DNA of 64,000 nt. Source: an uncultured Rhodospirillaceae bacterium. GTDB taxonomy: Bacteria; Pseudomonadota; Alphaproteobacteria; Azospirillales; Azospirillaceae. This document shows, one piece after another, positions 44,672 through 53,126 of the stretch. The translations under genes and the position numbers were made by a program. Position 1 is the first letter of the stretch; each line of letters starts with the position of its first letter. The stretch covers positions 1-64,000 of the forward strand of contig CALBDS010000002.1 of NCBI GenBank assembly GCA_937927415.1, given 5' to 3'. Below the pieces are notes generated by a model that did no database searches, had not been told where the DNA came from, and saw nothing but the letters and a program-made list of their open reading frames with translations.

Positions 44672-45259
44672 TTATGCGCCGTGCAGGGGGGTGGCGTCGA
44701 TATCGATGTCGGTGATGCCGAGATCCTCTTCGACGGCGTGAAGGCGCTTTTGCAGCGCGGCGATTTCCGTCAGCAGCCGCTTGCGCTCGGCTTCCAGGGC
44801 GGCGCGGCGGCTGTCGGGGGTGGCGCGGATGCTGCGCTTGAAACGGATCACCTCGGCCCGCGTGGTGTCGGGCCGGATCACGCCGGCCTGAAGCGCCATT
44901 GCACGTTCATTCTCGTCCAGGGTGGTGATCTGATAGATGATCGAATAGCTGTGCGGCAGCCGTTCCACCGGCAGTACATTGTGATCGATGGCGTCAGCGA
45001 CCGTCCGCAGTTGGTGGGCGATCTTGACGCCGAACGGCAGTTCCCGCTCGATCATCGTCTGATACTCCCCATGGGGGAGGGTGGATTTGGCTTGGTTGAG
45101 ATAGCGCCCGATCAGGACGAAACGGTTATAGGTGTCCTGCCACAGCTTGGAGATTTCACGGATGAAGTCTTCCCTGCGCTTCAGGGTGATTTCGGCGTTT
45201 TCGATACGGTCGATGCGGATGTCGGCGACCTTGCCGCGACTGACGGGGGTAAAGGCCAT
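44672..45259 (-). CDS. DUF3102-like protein linked to ParA
   Basis: A 195-residue protein starting MAFTPVSRGKVADIRIDRIE at ATG 45259, five bases after parA. Residues 30-100 (YNRFVLIGRYLNQAKSTLPHGEYQTMIERE) resemble DUF3102, a domain of plasmid and phage proteins. After LPHSYSIIYQITTLDENERAM a long charged helix follows (RRAALEAERKRLLTEIAALQ), a likely coiled coil. By position it would play the part of a ParB-like partner or adaptor for the ParA ATPase. No known centromere-binding domain is evident. Confidence 0.65.
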   Translation of the reverse strand: MAFTPVSRGKVADIRIDRIENAEITLKRREDFIREISKLWQDTYNRFVLIGRYLNQAKSTLPHGEYQTMIERELPFGVKIAHQLRTVADAIDHNVLPVERLPHSYSIIYQITTLDENERAMALQAGVIRPDTTRAEVIRFKRSIRATPDSRRAALEAERKRLLTEIAALQKRLHAVEEDLGITDIDIDATPLHGA

Positions 45260-45264
45260 GGCGA

Positions 45265-45888
45265 TCAGCCTTTCATCTCGTTCTGGGCGAACTGCCAGAC
45301 GCCAGCGATCTCTTCCCCTCCGGGGTGACGGCTGACCTCCAGGATGCCCAGCCCCTCGGCCCCGATGCGGTGCATGTCCTCGCGCTCGGCGATCTCGATG
45401 GGGCAGATCCGCCCGACGGTGTTCAGCCGGCGCTTGGTCTCGTTCAGCGACCGTGCCCTGAGCTTGGCCATGTTGAGGACGAACGCTGCCGGGCGGCCGT
45501 AGCTGCGCAGCATCGTCATCCACTCCATGGTGGAATCCGTATCGTCGAGCGTCGGTTTGGTGGGGACCAGCACCAGATCGGCGCTGAGGATCAGCGACTT
45601 CATCCCGTTCGGGTATTCCTCCACCGCGGTGGGGGTGTCGATGACCAGGAGGTCGTGGCCGGTGATCTCTTCTACCGCCGCCTGGGCGTCGTGCATGGTG
45701 CCCTGATAGTGAACGATCGGCGGGCGCTCTTCCGCCCGGCGGTTCCACCATCGGGTCAGGCTGGCCTGGGGATCAAGGTCAAGGGTCGCCACCTTGAGCT
45801 TGTCGAGGGCCGCCGCCACCGCAAGGTTGCGCGATATCATAGTCTTACCGCATCCCCCTTTGGGGCTAGATATGAGCAGGCGCTTCAT
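45265..45888 (-). CDS. parA: ParA/MinD-family ATPase
   Basis: A 207-residue P-loop ATPase. The deviant Walker A KGGCGKT is at residues 10-16, VATLDLDPQASLTRWWNRR is the ParA Walker A' region, and HDLLVIDTPTAVEEYP carries the DxxP Walker B. The small size and lack of an N-terminal HTH match type Ib ParA (as in plasmids) and orphan ParA proteins that position large assemblies. It forms an operon with the DUF3102-like gene. It could partition a plasmid, or place a polar or cell-surface machine in the cell. Confidence 0.85.
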   Translation of the reverse strand: MKRLLISSPKGGCGKTMISRNLAVAAALDKLKVATLDLDPQASLTRWWNRRAEERPPIVHYQGTMHDAQAAVEEITGHDLLVIDTPTAVEEYPNGMKSLILSADLVLVPTKPTLDDTDSTMEWMTMLRSYGRPAAFVLNMAKLRARSLNETKRRLNTVGRICPIEIAEREDMHRIGAEGLGILEVSRHPGGEEIAGVWQFAQNEMKG

Positions 45889-45956
45889 TCGGGGTTCTTT
45901 TCGAAAGGTGGCGGGGCGGGCGGGTGGTCGGATGCCGTTTCGCTGCCAGACATCTT

Positions 45957-45982
45957 ACCGGTCAGAACTTTGTCTGACCGGT
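45957..45982. promoter_or_regulatory. Perfect inverted repeat upstream of parA (candidate operator or parS)
   Basis: ACCGGTCAGA (45957-45966) and TCTGACCGGT (45973-45982) form a 10-bp perfect inverted repeat around a 6-base centre, 69 bases before the parA start. No T-run follows in either direction, so it is not a terminator. The rest of the 306-base gap between parA and galE shows nothing I can name. Confidence 0.5.
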
Positions 45983-46194
45983 CCGCCGGGACCGCCGACG
46001 ATCCCTGGCTGGACAGCCGCTTTTTTGCCCAATGACGGTGCTGACGGCAAGAGGAATGCTCAAGCCGTCCTGCTCGCCTTGATTCCACTGTTACCCTTCA
46101 ATCGATTTGGGTCGTAATTCACAAGCTCGCGTGCCAATTCCAATCGGCTTGAGTATGGTTGGGCGTTTGTGACGCCTATCAAAAGGATGCGATC

Positions 46195-47199
46195 ATGGCG
46201 GTTGTTCTGGTCACTGGGGGCGCGGGCTATATCGGCAGCCACACTTGCAAACAGCTTGCTGCCGCCGGCCACACACCGGTGACGTATGATAGCCTTGAAC
46301 ACGGCCACCGCGACGCCGTGCGGTGGGGGCCGCTGGTGATTGGGGATCTGCGGGACCGCGGCCGGTTGTCTGCGGCCATGGAGGATTACCGCCCCGATTG
46401 CGTCCTGCATTTCGCCGCCTACATTGATGTGGGCGGATCGGTCCGCGATCCCCTGCGTTTCTATGAAAACAATGTCGGGGGCAGCCTCAGTCTGCTTCAA
46501 ACCATGAAGGAGCATGGCGTGGGGCGGATCGTCTTTTCCAGTACCTGTGCCGTGTATGGCGCTCCGGTGCGCCTGCCCCTGGATGAAGACCACCCCAAGG
46601 CCCCGGCCAACCCCTATGGCGCCAGTAAATGGATGGTGGAACAGCTTCTGCGTGATGCCGGTTCGGCGCATGGGTTGCGGTCGGTGGCGCTGCGCTATTT
46701 CAATGCCTGCGGTGCCGACCGCGACGGTGAAATCGGCGAACGGCATTCCCCGGAAACCCACGCCCTTCCCCTGGCGATCCTGGCGGCCATGGGGCGGGCA
46801 CCGGCGTTCCATGTCTTCGGCACCGATTACCCGACGCCGGATGGAACGGCCATCCGCGACTACATCCATGTGGAGGATCTGGCCGAAGCCCATGTCCGCG
46901 CCTTGGACTATTTGCTGAACGGCGGGGAGACGGCGGCCTTCAACCTGGGCACGGGCCGGGGCACGTCGGTGCGTGAGCTGGTCGATGCGGTGGGCCGGGT
47001 CACGGGACAGCCGGTTCCCATGACGGAGTCCCCCCGCCGCGACGGCGACGTGCCGGAGCTGGTCGCCCAGCCGGCCCGCGCGGCAGAGGTTCTGGGGTGG
47101 CGGGCGCGCCATACCGATTTGGACGCCATCGTTCGCAGCGCGTGGCGTTGGCATCTGGCGGTGGAAAAGCAAAAAGACCTGATGTCGGCCTGCGGCTGA
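46195..47199 (+). CDS. galE: UDP-glucose 4-epimerase
   Basis: GalE interconverts UDP-glucose and UDP-galactose. The 334-residue protein begins MAVVLVTGGAGYIGSHTC at ATG 46195, preceded by AAGGA. It has VLHFAAYIDVGGSV, FSSTCAVYG, the Y-x-x-x-K pair in NPYGASKW, LRYFNACGAD, GTAIRDYIHVEDLAEAH and FNLGTGRGTSV, the full set of family motifs. UDP-galactose made here would feed Glf (51984), which converts it to UDP-galactofuranose. A frame extends 12 codons upstream without a good ribosome site. Confidence 0.95.
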   Translation: MAVVLVTGGAGYIGSHTCKQLAAAGHTPVTYDSLEHGHRDAVRWGPLVIGDLRDRGRLSAAMEDYRPDCVLHFAAYIDVGGSVRDPLRFYENNVGGSLSLLQTMKEHGVGRIVFSSTCAVYGAPVRLPLDEDHPKAPANPYGASKWMVEQLLRDAGSAHGLRSVALRYFNACGADRDGEIGERHSPETHALPLAILAAMGRAPAFHVFGTDYPTPDGTAIRDYIHVEDLAEAHVRALDYLLNGGETAAFNLGTGRGTSVRELVDAVGRVTGQPVPMTESPRRDGDVPELVAQPARAAEVLGWRARHTDLDAIVRSAWRWHLAVEKQKDLMSACG

Positions 47200-47220
47200 T
47201 CCGCCCCCTTCCCCGGAGGC

Positions 47221-48993
47221 TCAGCGCCTCCGGACCAGGAAGGCGGCGGCCGGCATTCCTGCGCACCAGCGGGACCACATGGCGCGCAGGGCGGTTTCGA
47301 AGCAACGGGTGAAGCCGTGGGGATCGCACAGGGGTGCGGCCATCATGCGGGGGCGCATTGCTGCGCGGAGGGCGGCCAGGGCCGGCCGGCCGGCGGCGAG
47401 CCTCTGGCCGCGGATCAGGAAATCCTCCGGCCCCTCGGCGATGAAGTCATTCAGGCCCAGCCCGCCCAGGATGCTGGCGCTGACGCGGGCGGCGTGACGG
47501 TCGCCCAGGATGGTCAGGACGGGTACCCCCATCCACAAGGCCTCGCAGGTGGTGGTGGTGCCGTTGTAGGGGAAGGGGTCCAGCGCGATGTCGAGGCGGT
47601 TGTAGAGCGCCAGATGCCCGGCGGCATCGGGTGTCCAGGCAATCAGCTCCACCTGCCCGGGATCGGCGCCGGCGGCGGTCAGACGGGCGGCGACCCGCCG
47701 CCGCACATCGGGATCGGCCAGGGGGCGGCTTTTCAGCAGCAGCCGGCTGTTCGGCACCGCGGCCAGCAGGCGTCCCCACAGGGCCAGGGTTTCCGGTGTG
47801 GTCTTCAGCAGGTTGTTGAAGGAGCCGAAGGTGACGGTGCCGGTGGCCAAGGCCGGCAGGGGCGCCACCGCCGGGGCCTCGGCGGGGGGACGGTAGCACA
47901 GGAAGCCATGCTCCAGCCGGACCAGGGCCTCGCTGGCCAGGGCGTCGGCGATGCCGGGGGGATCGGTGACGGCATCGACGATGCGGTAATCCATGGCCGG
48001 GACGCCGGTGGTGGCGGGGTAGCCCAGCCAGGTGACCTGAACCGGGGCCGGCTTGCGGGCAAACAGGGGCAGGCGGTTGTGGGCGGAATGGCCGGCAAGG
48101 TCGATGAGGATGTCCACCTGATCGGCGCGGATCAGGGCGTCGGCCTGTTCGTCGCTCAGGCCGCGGATCGGGCGCCAGACGTCCACCAGGGCGCGGATGC
48201 GTTCGGTCACCGCGTCGGGGCTGGGGGTTTCGGAATAGGCGTGCACCCGCACCCGGCGGCGGTCGTGGGCGGCCAGAACCGGTTCGAGAAATTCCGCCGC
48301 CACATGCTGGCGGAAATCGCCCGAGACATAGCCGATCACCAGCGGCCGCTCGGGGGCGCGCGTGTTGGTGTGCGGCGCAGGGGCCAGGGACGGCAGGCTG
48401 GCGGCATAAGCCCGGTGAATGGCGGCGACGGCGGTGGGGGAGAGGTCGCCGTGGTAGAGACTGAACATGCAGCGGTTATGCTGCGCCAGGGTGAAGGTAG
48501 GGGCCAGGTGCCGAGCGCGGTCCGTGGCCCGGCTGGCCTCGACCGCATTTTCGTCGGACAGGTAGACACAGGCGAGATTGTTGTAGGCATCGACGAAACC
48601 AGGATGCAGAGCGGCGGCGGTGCGCAGGGCGGTGATCGCCTCGGCATAGCGGTTCTGGCTGAACAGCGTGTTCCCGTGCACGTACCAGGCGTCTTCCTGT
48701 CCCGGCCCGACGACCAGACTGCGCCGGACCAGCGGCCCGGCGGCTTCATGACCGCCCCGCCCAGCAAGCACCCCCAGATGCAGCAGGGCCACAGGATGGG
48801 CCGGGTCGGCGATCAACGCCCGCCAGTACAGGCTCTCCGCTTTTGCGGCGTGTCCATGTTGATAAAGCTGGGCGGCCAGGATGATCAGATCCCCCGCCGT
48901 CCGCAGGATCGGATCATGGCCGATACGGAAAAGCGGCTGGGATGATTCACAGGATGGACCGGGATTGGGCGGATCTGCTATGGGGGCGGGCAT
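47221..48993 (-). CDS. SPINDLY-type O-linked N-acetylglucosaminyltransferase (TPR + GT41)
   Basis: The 590-residue protein is complete. Residues 30-190 are TPR (AAQLYQHGHAAKAESLYWRA, RYAEAITALRTAAALHPGF). The GT41 half starts with PLVIGYVSGDFRQHVAAEFL near residue 217 and includes ILIDLAGHSAHNRLPLFARK, TFGSFNNLLKTTPETL and DPFPYNGTTTTCEALWMGVP near residue 470, with the conserved UDP-binding region, then VSASILGGLGL. Bacterial members O-glycosylate proteins such as flagellin or autotransporters. Its ATG (48993) shares the palindrome CATG with the start of the divergent gene. Confidence 0.92.
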   Translation of the reverse strand: MPAPIADPPNPGPSCESSQPLFRIGHDPILRTAGDLIILAAQLYQHGHAAKAESLYWRALIADPAHPVALLHLGVLAGRGGHEAAGPLVRRSLVVGPGQEDAWYVHGNTLFSQNRYAEAITALRTAAALHPGFVDAYNNLACVYLSDENAVEASRATDRARHLAPTFTLAQHNRCMFSLYHGDLSPTAVAAIHRAYAASLPSLAPAPHTNTRAPERPLVIGYVSGDFRQHVAAEFLEPVLAAHDRRRVRVHAYSETPSPDAVTERIRALVDVWRPIRGLSDEQADALIRADQVDILIDLAGHSAHNRLPLFARKPAPVQVTWLGYPATTGVPAMDYRIVDAVTDPPGIADALASEALVRLEHGFLCYRPPAEAPAVAPLPALATGTVTFGSFNNLLKTTPETLALWGRLLAAVPNSRLLLKSRPLADPDVRRRVAARLTAAGADPGQVELIAWTPDAAGHLALYNRLDIALDPFPYNGTTTTCEALWMGVPVLTILGDRHAARVSASILGGLGLNDFIAEGPEDFLIRGQRLAAGRPALAALRAAMRPRMMAAPLCDPHGFTRCFETALRAMWSRWCAGMPAAAFLVRRR

Positions 48994-50314
48994 GACCGTC
49001 AGCGACCTTTTGAACCGCGCTTTTGAACGACACCGGGATGCCCGGTTCGAAGAAGCGATTCCTCTGTACCGGAAAGTTCTGGCTCTGGCACCGGATAATG
49101 CCGAGGCTTGGCAGCTTTATGGCATGGCTCAACGTCGCTACAGCGATGCGGAGCTGGCGGAGACGCTGGTACGGCGGTCATTGCGGATTGCGCCGGACCG
49201 GGCGGGGGCGTGGCTCAACCGCTGCAGCGTGCTGATCCAGCTTTGCCGCTATGGCGATGCACAGGAGGCGCTGAGACAGTGGGCCACCGTCCAGCCCGAT
49301 GATGCCCATGCGTGGAATTGGCTGGGGGCGGTGCTGAGCGCCCTGAACACGGCGGAGATGCGCCCGTCGCGGCGGGCGGCATCCATTGCGTCCTACCGGC
49401 GCAGTCTGGTGCTGAACCCCGATCAGCACGATATCCGTCAGGCCATGTTCAACCTGATCGGCGACCAGCTTTTGGACGATCCCGCCCTGGCGGATGACAG
49501 CCCGGTGGTGCGCAGTGACCGGCCCCAGGCGGGCGAGCGGCTGTCCATCGTCATCTGCAGCATCAACCCCGAGAAATTCGCCCGCGTCACCGCCAATTTC
49601 GCCGCCCTGCTGGATGGAAGCGATTACGAGATCATCGGCATCCACGACGCCCGGTCCCTGTGTGAGGGCTATAACCGGGGCTTTGCCCAGAGCAGCGGCG
49701 GCATCGTGGTCTTCTGTCACGACGATATCGAGATCCTGGCACCGGATTTCGAAACCCGACTGCGTGCCCATATGGAGCGGTTCGACATCATCGGCGCGGT
49801 GGGGTCGGATTATCACCGGGGGGCATCGTGGCTGCATTCCGGCTGGCCGCACCAGCATGGACAGGTGGCGCATCTGATGCGCAACCCGGCCCATTACCGG
49901 GTGGATATTTACCGGGTCGATGGCCCGGTGAAAACGGCGGTCCACACGCTGGACGGGCTGTTCCTTGCCGCCCGCCGAGCGGTGGTGGAGGCGGTGGGCT
50001 TCGACGAGGAGATGTTCGACGGTTTTCACCTCTACGACATGGACTTCACCTATTCCGCTTTTCGCGCCGGCTACCGGCTGGCGGTGTGCCATGATCTGTG
50101 GATCGTCCACGCATCCACCGGGCGGATGGACGAGACGTGGGTGAAGCAGGCCCAGCGTTTCCTGGGCAAGCACCATGCCACCGTCCCCCAGGGTGAAGCC
50201 GGGCCGAACCCGCTGCGCTGTGTGCTGTTGGACACCCGCGCCCAGGTCCGGGCGCTGTTCGCCCTGACCCAGAGCATGGCCGTCCAGGGCGGCCCGGTAT
50301 TGACCGCGTTCTGA
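48992..50314 (+). CDS. TPR protein with GT2-like glycosyltransferase domain (StrF-like)
   Basis: A 440-residue protein from ATG 48992; ATG 48980 would add four residues. Residues 1-165 are TPR (FERHRDARFEEAIPLYRKVL, WLNRCSVLIQLCRYGDAQEA). From about residue 185 (SIVICSINPEKFARVTANF) a GT-A domain of the Glyco_tranf_2_5/StrF-like type follows: GIHDARSLCEGYNRGFAQ, VVFCHDDIEILAPDF with the DxD equivalent H-D-D, TLDGLFLAARRAVVEAVGFD and FHLYDMDFTYSAFRAGYRL, then DLWIVHAS. It probably adds a sugar to a protein or polysaccharide acceptor. Confidence 0.82.
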   Translation: MTVSDLLNRAFERHRDARFEEAIPLYRKVLALAPDNAEAWQLYGMAQRRYSDAELAETLVRRSLRIAPDRAGAWLNRCSVLIQLCRYGDAQEALRQWATVQPDDAHAWNWLGAVLSALNTAEMRPSRRAASIASYRRSLVLNPDQHDIRQAMFNLIGDQLLDDPALADDSPVVRSDRPQAGERLSIVICSINPEKFARVTANFAALLDGSDYEIIGIHDARSLCEGYNRGFAQSSGGIVVFCHDDIEILAPDFETRLRAHMERFDIIGAVGSDYHRGASWLHSGWPHQHGQVAHLMRNPAHYRVDIYRVDGPVKTAVHTLDGLFLAARRAVVEAVGFDEEMFDGFHLYDMDFTYSAFRAGYRLAVCHDLWIVHASTGRMDETWVKQAQRFLGKHHATVPQGEAGPNPLRCVLLDTRAQVRALFALTQSMAVQGGPVLTAF

Positions 50315-50327
50315 CCCGCCGGGTGCT

Positions 50328-51896
50328 TCAGGCGGGGATGATCCGGGCGATGCGCTGCCGGATGATGGCGGCGTCGTCCGCTTGGCCCAGACGCTCCAGC
50401 GCGGTGGCCATCTCGGTCATGGTGGCGGGATGGTCGGGCAGCAGGCTCACCCCCTGGCGCAGGGCGGCCAGTGCCGCGTCACCCTTCCCCACGGCCAGCC
50501 GCTGGCGGCCCAGCAGCATCCAGGCTTCGGTGCTGGCGGGCTGTTGGCTGAGAATCCGGTGGCACAAATGTGCCACCTCCGCCGGATTGCCGTCGCGCTC
50601 CGCCTGGGTGGCCAAGGAGAGGGTGTGGCTGTAGGTGATGATGTGCCCGCCGCCCGGTGTGGCGTCGGCGGGGGGGCGGCGGCGGTGGAGCAGATCGTCG
50701 AAGAGCTTCAGGAACCGCGGCAGGCACACCCGCTTCAGGTCATAGCGTTCGATGATGGTCTGGCGGGCCTTGTCCCGCATCGCCGCCATGTGGGTCGGAT
50801 CATCCAGCACCTGATCGATGCGGTCGGCGATCTGGCGGGAGGAGAAGAAATCCACCAGCAACCCGTTGTCGCCGTCGCGGATCACCTCCATCACCGGGGG
50901 GGTTGCCGATCCGACCACCACGCACCCGCTGGCCATGGCCTCCATCATCGACCAGGACAGGACAAAGGGATAGGTCAGATAGACATGGACTGCCGACACC
51001 TGCAAAATCGCCAGATGGACGTCATAGGGCACCCAGCCCAGGAAATGCACCCGGCTGAGGTCGATGCGCCCCTGCTGTTCCTTCAGCAGCGCCTCGCGAA
51101 AGGTGACGCCGCCGGCCAGTCGTGAACCATAGCTCACATCGTCGTTGCCCACGATCAGGACGCGGGCCTTGGGCCGCCGCCGCAGGATCTCCGGCAGGGT
51201 CCGCATGAAGATATGGAAGCCCCGGTAAGGCTCGAGACTGCGGGAGACGAAGGTGATGACCTCATCGCCGAACCCCACGGCGCTGCCGTCGGGAAGCTGG
51301 AGCTTCCGGCGGGGGTTGGGGCCGATGACGTCGGTGTCGATGCCCTCGTGAATGACCGAGATTTGGGGACGGTGAAGGATGGGATAACGGTCCCGCTGCC
51401 AGAAGGTCGGCGAGTGCCCCCAATCCGCTGCCTGCAGCCCCAGCAGGTTCACGGTGTTCATCATGCGGGTGCGGGGGAAATCGTCGAAAGACGCGCCGAA
51501 CTCCGGGTCGAAGCCGGTGTCGGCCCCGCGGGGTTCGTAGAAGAACTCGAAATAGCTGAGCAGCGGAGCGTTGGGCCAGACGTCCTTCAGGAACAGTGTC
51601 TCGCCCCAGGCGTTGTGCCCGGCCATCAGGTCGGGGGTGAAGCCCGACGCCTTCAGCGCGCGAGCCTCCTCCATCACGGCCTGACCGAAGCGCATGGCCT
51701 CGTCGGTGGTCCGCAGATGGTAATGGGGCGCCCCATCCGCGGGCTTGGGGGTGTAGTAGACGCGCCGCGCCCCTTCAATGGGGCGGCCGTTGTCCTGGCT
51801 GATGACCACCACCTCATTGTTGGGATCGGCTGCCAGGATGCGGATGATGTGCTTGTACTGGGCGGGGGCGTTGCGGTGAACGAACAGATAGCGCAT
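50328..51896 (-). CDS. Family 4 glycosyltransferase with C-terminal TPR
   Basis: The 522-residue protein starts MRYLFVHRNAPAQYKHIIR at ATG 51896, a typical GT4 N-terminus; a frame to 51944 exists. The second half of the GT-B fold has VITFVSRSLEPYRGFHIFMR, ARVLIVGNDDVSYG, HFLGWVPYDVHLAILQ and PFVLSWSMMEAMASGCVVVG with the E-x7 region. Residues after about 415 form two to three TPR units (HTLSLATQAERDGNPAEVAHL, ASTEAWMLLGRQRLAVGKGD). It would add a sugar to a growing glycan, with the TPR perhaps for protein contact. It ends convergent with the preceding TPR-GT2 gene. Confidence 0.88.
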   Translation of the reverse strand: MRYLFVHRNAPAQYKHIIRILAADPNNEVVVISQDNGRPIEGARRVYYTPKPADGAPHYHLRTTDEAMRFGQAVMEEARALKASGFTPDLMAGHNAWGETLFLKDVWPNAPLLSYFEFFYEPRGADTGFDPEFGASFDDFPRTRMMNTVNLLGLQAADWGHSPTFWQRDRYPILHRPQISVIHEGIDTDVIGPNPRRKLQLPDGSAVGFGDEVITFVSRSLEPYRGFHIFMRTLPEILRRRPKARVLIVGNDDVSYGSRLAGGVTFREALLKEQQGRIDLSRVHFLGWVPYDVHLAILQVSAVHVYLTYPFVLSWSMMEAMASGCVVVGSATPPVMEVIRDGDNGLLVDFFSSRQIADRIDQVLDDPTHMAAMRDKARQTIIERYDLKRVCLPRFLKLFDDLLHRRRPPADATPGGGHIITYSHTLSLATQAERDGNPAEVAHLCHRILSQQPASTEAWMLLGRQRLAVGKGDAALAALRQGVSLLPDHPATMTEMATALERLGQADDAAIIRQRIARIIPA

Positions 51897-51983
51897 CAGG
51901 CGGTCCAGGTTGGGGGCGGGCGGGGCTGACAAAGGCGGATACAACGTGATGGTGCTCGCCGCAAGGGGGCGGTCCGCGGCGGT

Positions 51984-53126
51984 TCAGCCGCCCCGGTGCC
52001 GCGCGGCCAACCGCTCGAACAGTTTGAAGGCGGCTCCGATGGCCTGGTGCATGTCCAGATAGCGATAGCTGCCCAGCCGCCCGCCGAAGAATACTCCCTC
52101 TTCCGCGTCGGCAAGGGCGCGGTAGGCATCGTAGGTCTTGCGGTCGGCAGGGGTGTTGATCGGGTAATAGGGATCGTCGTCAACCCCGGCGAAACGGGAA
52201 TATTCCCGCATGATCGTGGTGCGCCCGTCGTGGTGGCGTTCGGGGTGCAGATGCTTGAACTCGTGGACGCGGGTATAGGGCACGTCGGTGTCGGCATAAT
52301 TCAGCACCGCCGTTCCCTGGTGGTCGTCCTCATCCAGGGATTCGGTTTCGAAATCCAGCGTCCGCCATCCCAACCGTCCGCAGCGGTAATCGAAATACCG
52401 GTCGATCGGGCCGGTGTAGATCACCGTCGCCCCGGCGGGCAGGCTGTCGCGGACGGCGAAGAAATCGCAGCCCAGCCGGATCGTGATCTTCGGATGGTCC
52501 AGCAGCCGGGTGAACAGGGCGGCATAACCGTCCAGCGGCAGCCCTTCGTACAGGTCGGAGAAGTAGAAATCATTGCGCGAGAAGCGCACTGGCAGCCGGG
52601 TGATGATATCGGGAGGCAGGTTGGTGGGATCGGTTTCCCACTGCTTGGCGGTGTAGCCGCGGACGAAGGCCTCGTACAGCGGACGCCCGATCAGGGAGAT
52701 GGCCTTCTCCTCCAGATTGGCCGGTTCGCCGATGGCGCCGGCGGTGGCCTGTTCGGCGATGAAGGCCCGGGCTTGGGATGGAGTCAGGTCCAGCCCGAAG
52801 AAGGCGTTGATGGTCTGGAGGTTGATCGGCATGGTGTAGACCCGCCCGCGATGGCGGGTGAAGACACGGTGCCGGTAGTTGTTGAAATTGGAAAAGCGTT
52901 TGACGAAAGTCCACACCGCCTCGTTGGAGGTGTGGAACAGGTGTGTGCCATAACGATGGACCTCGATGCCCGTGCGGGCGTCGGTTTCCGAATAGGAGTT
53001 GCCGCCGATGTGGGATCGCCGCTCCACGATCAGCACCGGCTCATCCAGCTCCTCGGCAATGCGCCGCGCCACCACGGCACCGAAGAAACCAGCCCCGGCC
53101 ACGACATAACGAAACGAACCGTCCAT
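51984..53126 (-). CDS. glf: UDP-galactopyranose mutase
   Basis: Glf uses reduced FAD to convert UDP-galactopyranose to UDP-galactofuranose, donor for Galf-containing polysaccharides. The 380-residue length is standard. It has the FAD motif VVAGAGFFGAVVARRIAEEL at the N-terminus, IVERRSHIGGNSYSE, YGTHLFHTSNE, GYTAKQWETDPTNLP with the active-site region, and GGRLGSYRYLDMHQAIGAAF at the end. galE upstream at 46195 provides its substrate. Its ATG at 53126 shares a CATG with the divergent next gene. Confidence 0.95.
   Translation of the reverse strand: MDGSFRYVVAGAGFFGAVVARRIAEELDEPVLIVERRSHIGGNSYSETDARTGIEVHRYGTHLFHTSNEAVWTFVKRFSNFNNYRHRVFTRHRGRVYTMPINLQTINAFFGLDLTPSQARAFIAEQATAGAIGEPANLEEKAISLIGRPLYEAFVRGYTAKQWETDPTNLPPDIITRLPVRFSRNDFYFSDLYEGLPLDGYAALFTRLLDHPKITIRLGCDFFAVRDSLPAGATVIYTGPIDRYFDYRCGRLGWRTLDFETESLDEDDHQGTAVLNYADTDVPYTRVHEFKHLHPERHHDGRTTIMREYSRFAGVDDDPYYPINTPADRKTYDAYRALADAEEGVFFGGRLGSYRYLDMHQAIGAAFKLFERLAARHRGG

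Noticed and set aside
50312..50337. GC-rich hairpin between convergent genes at 50.3 kb as terminator
   Set aside because: A 6-bp stem is present but no T-run follows on either strand.
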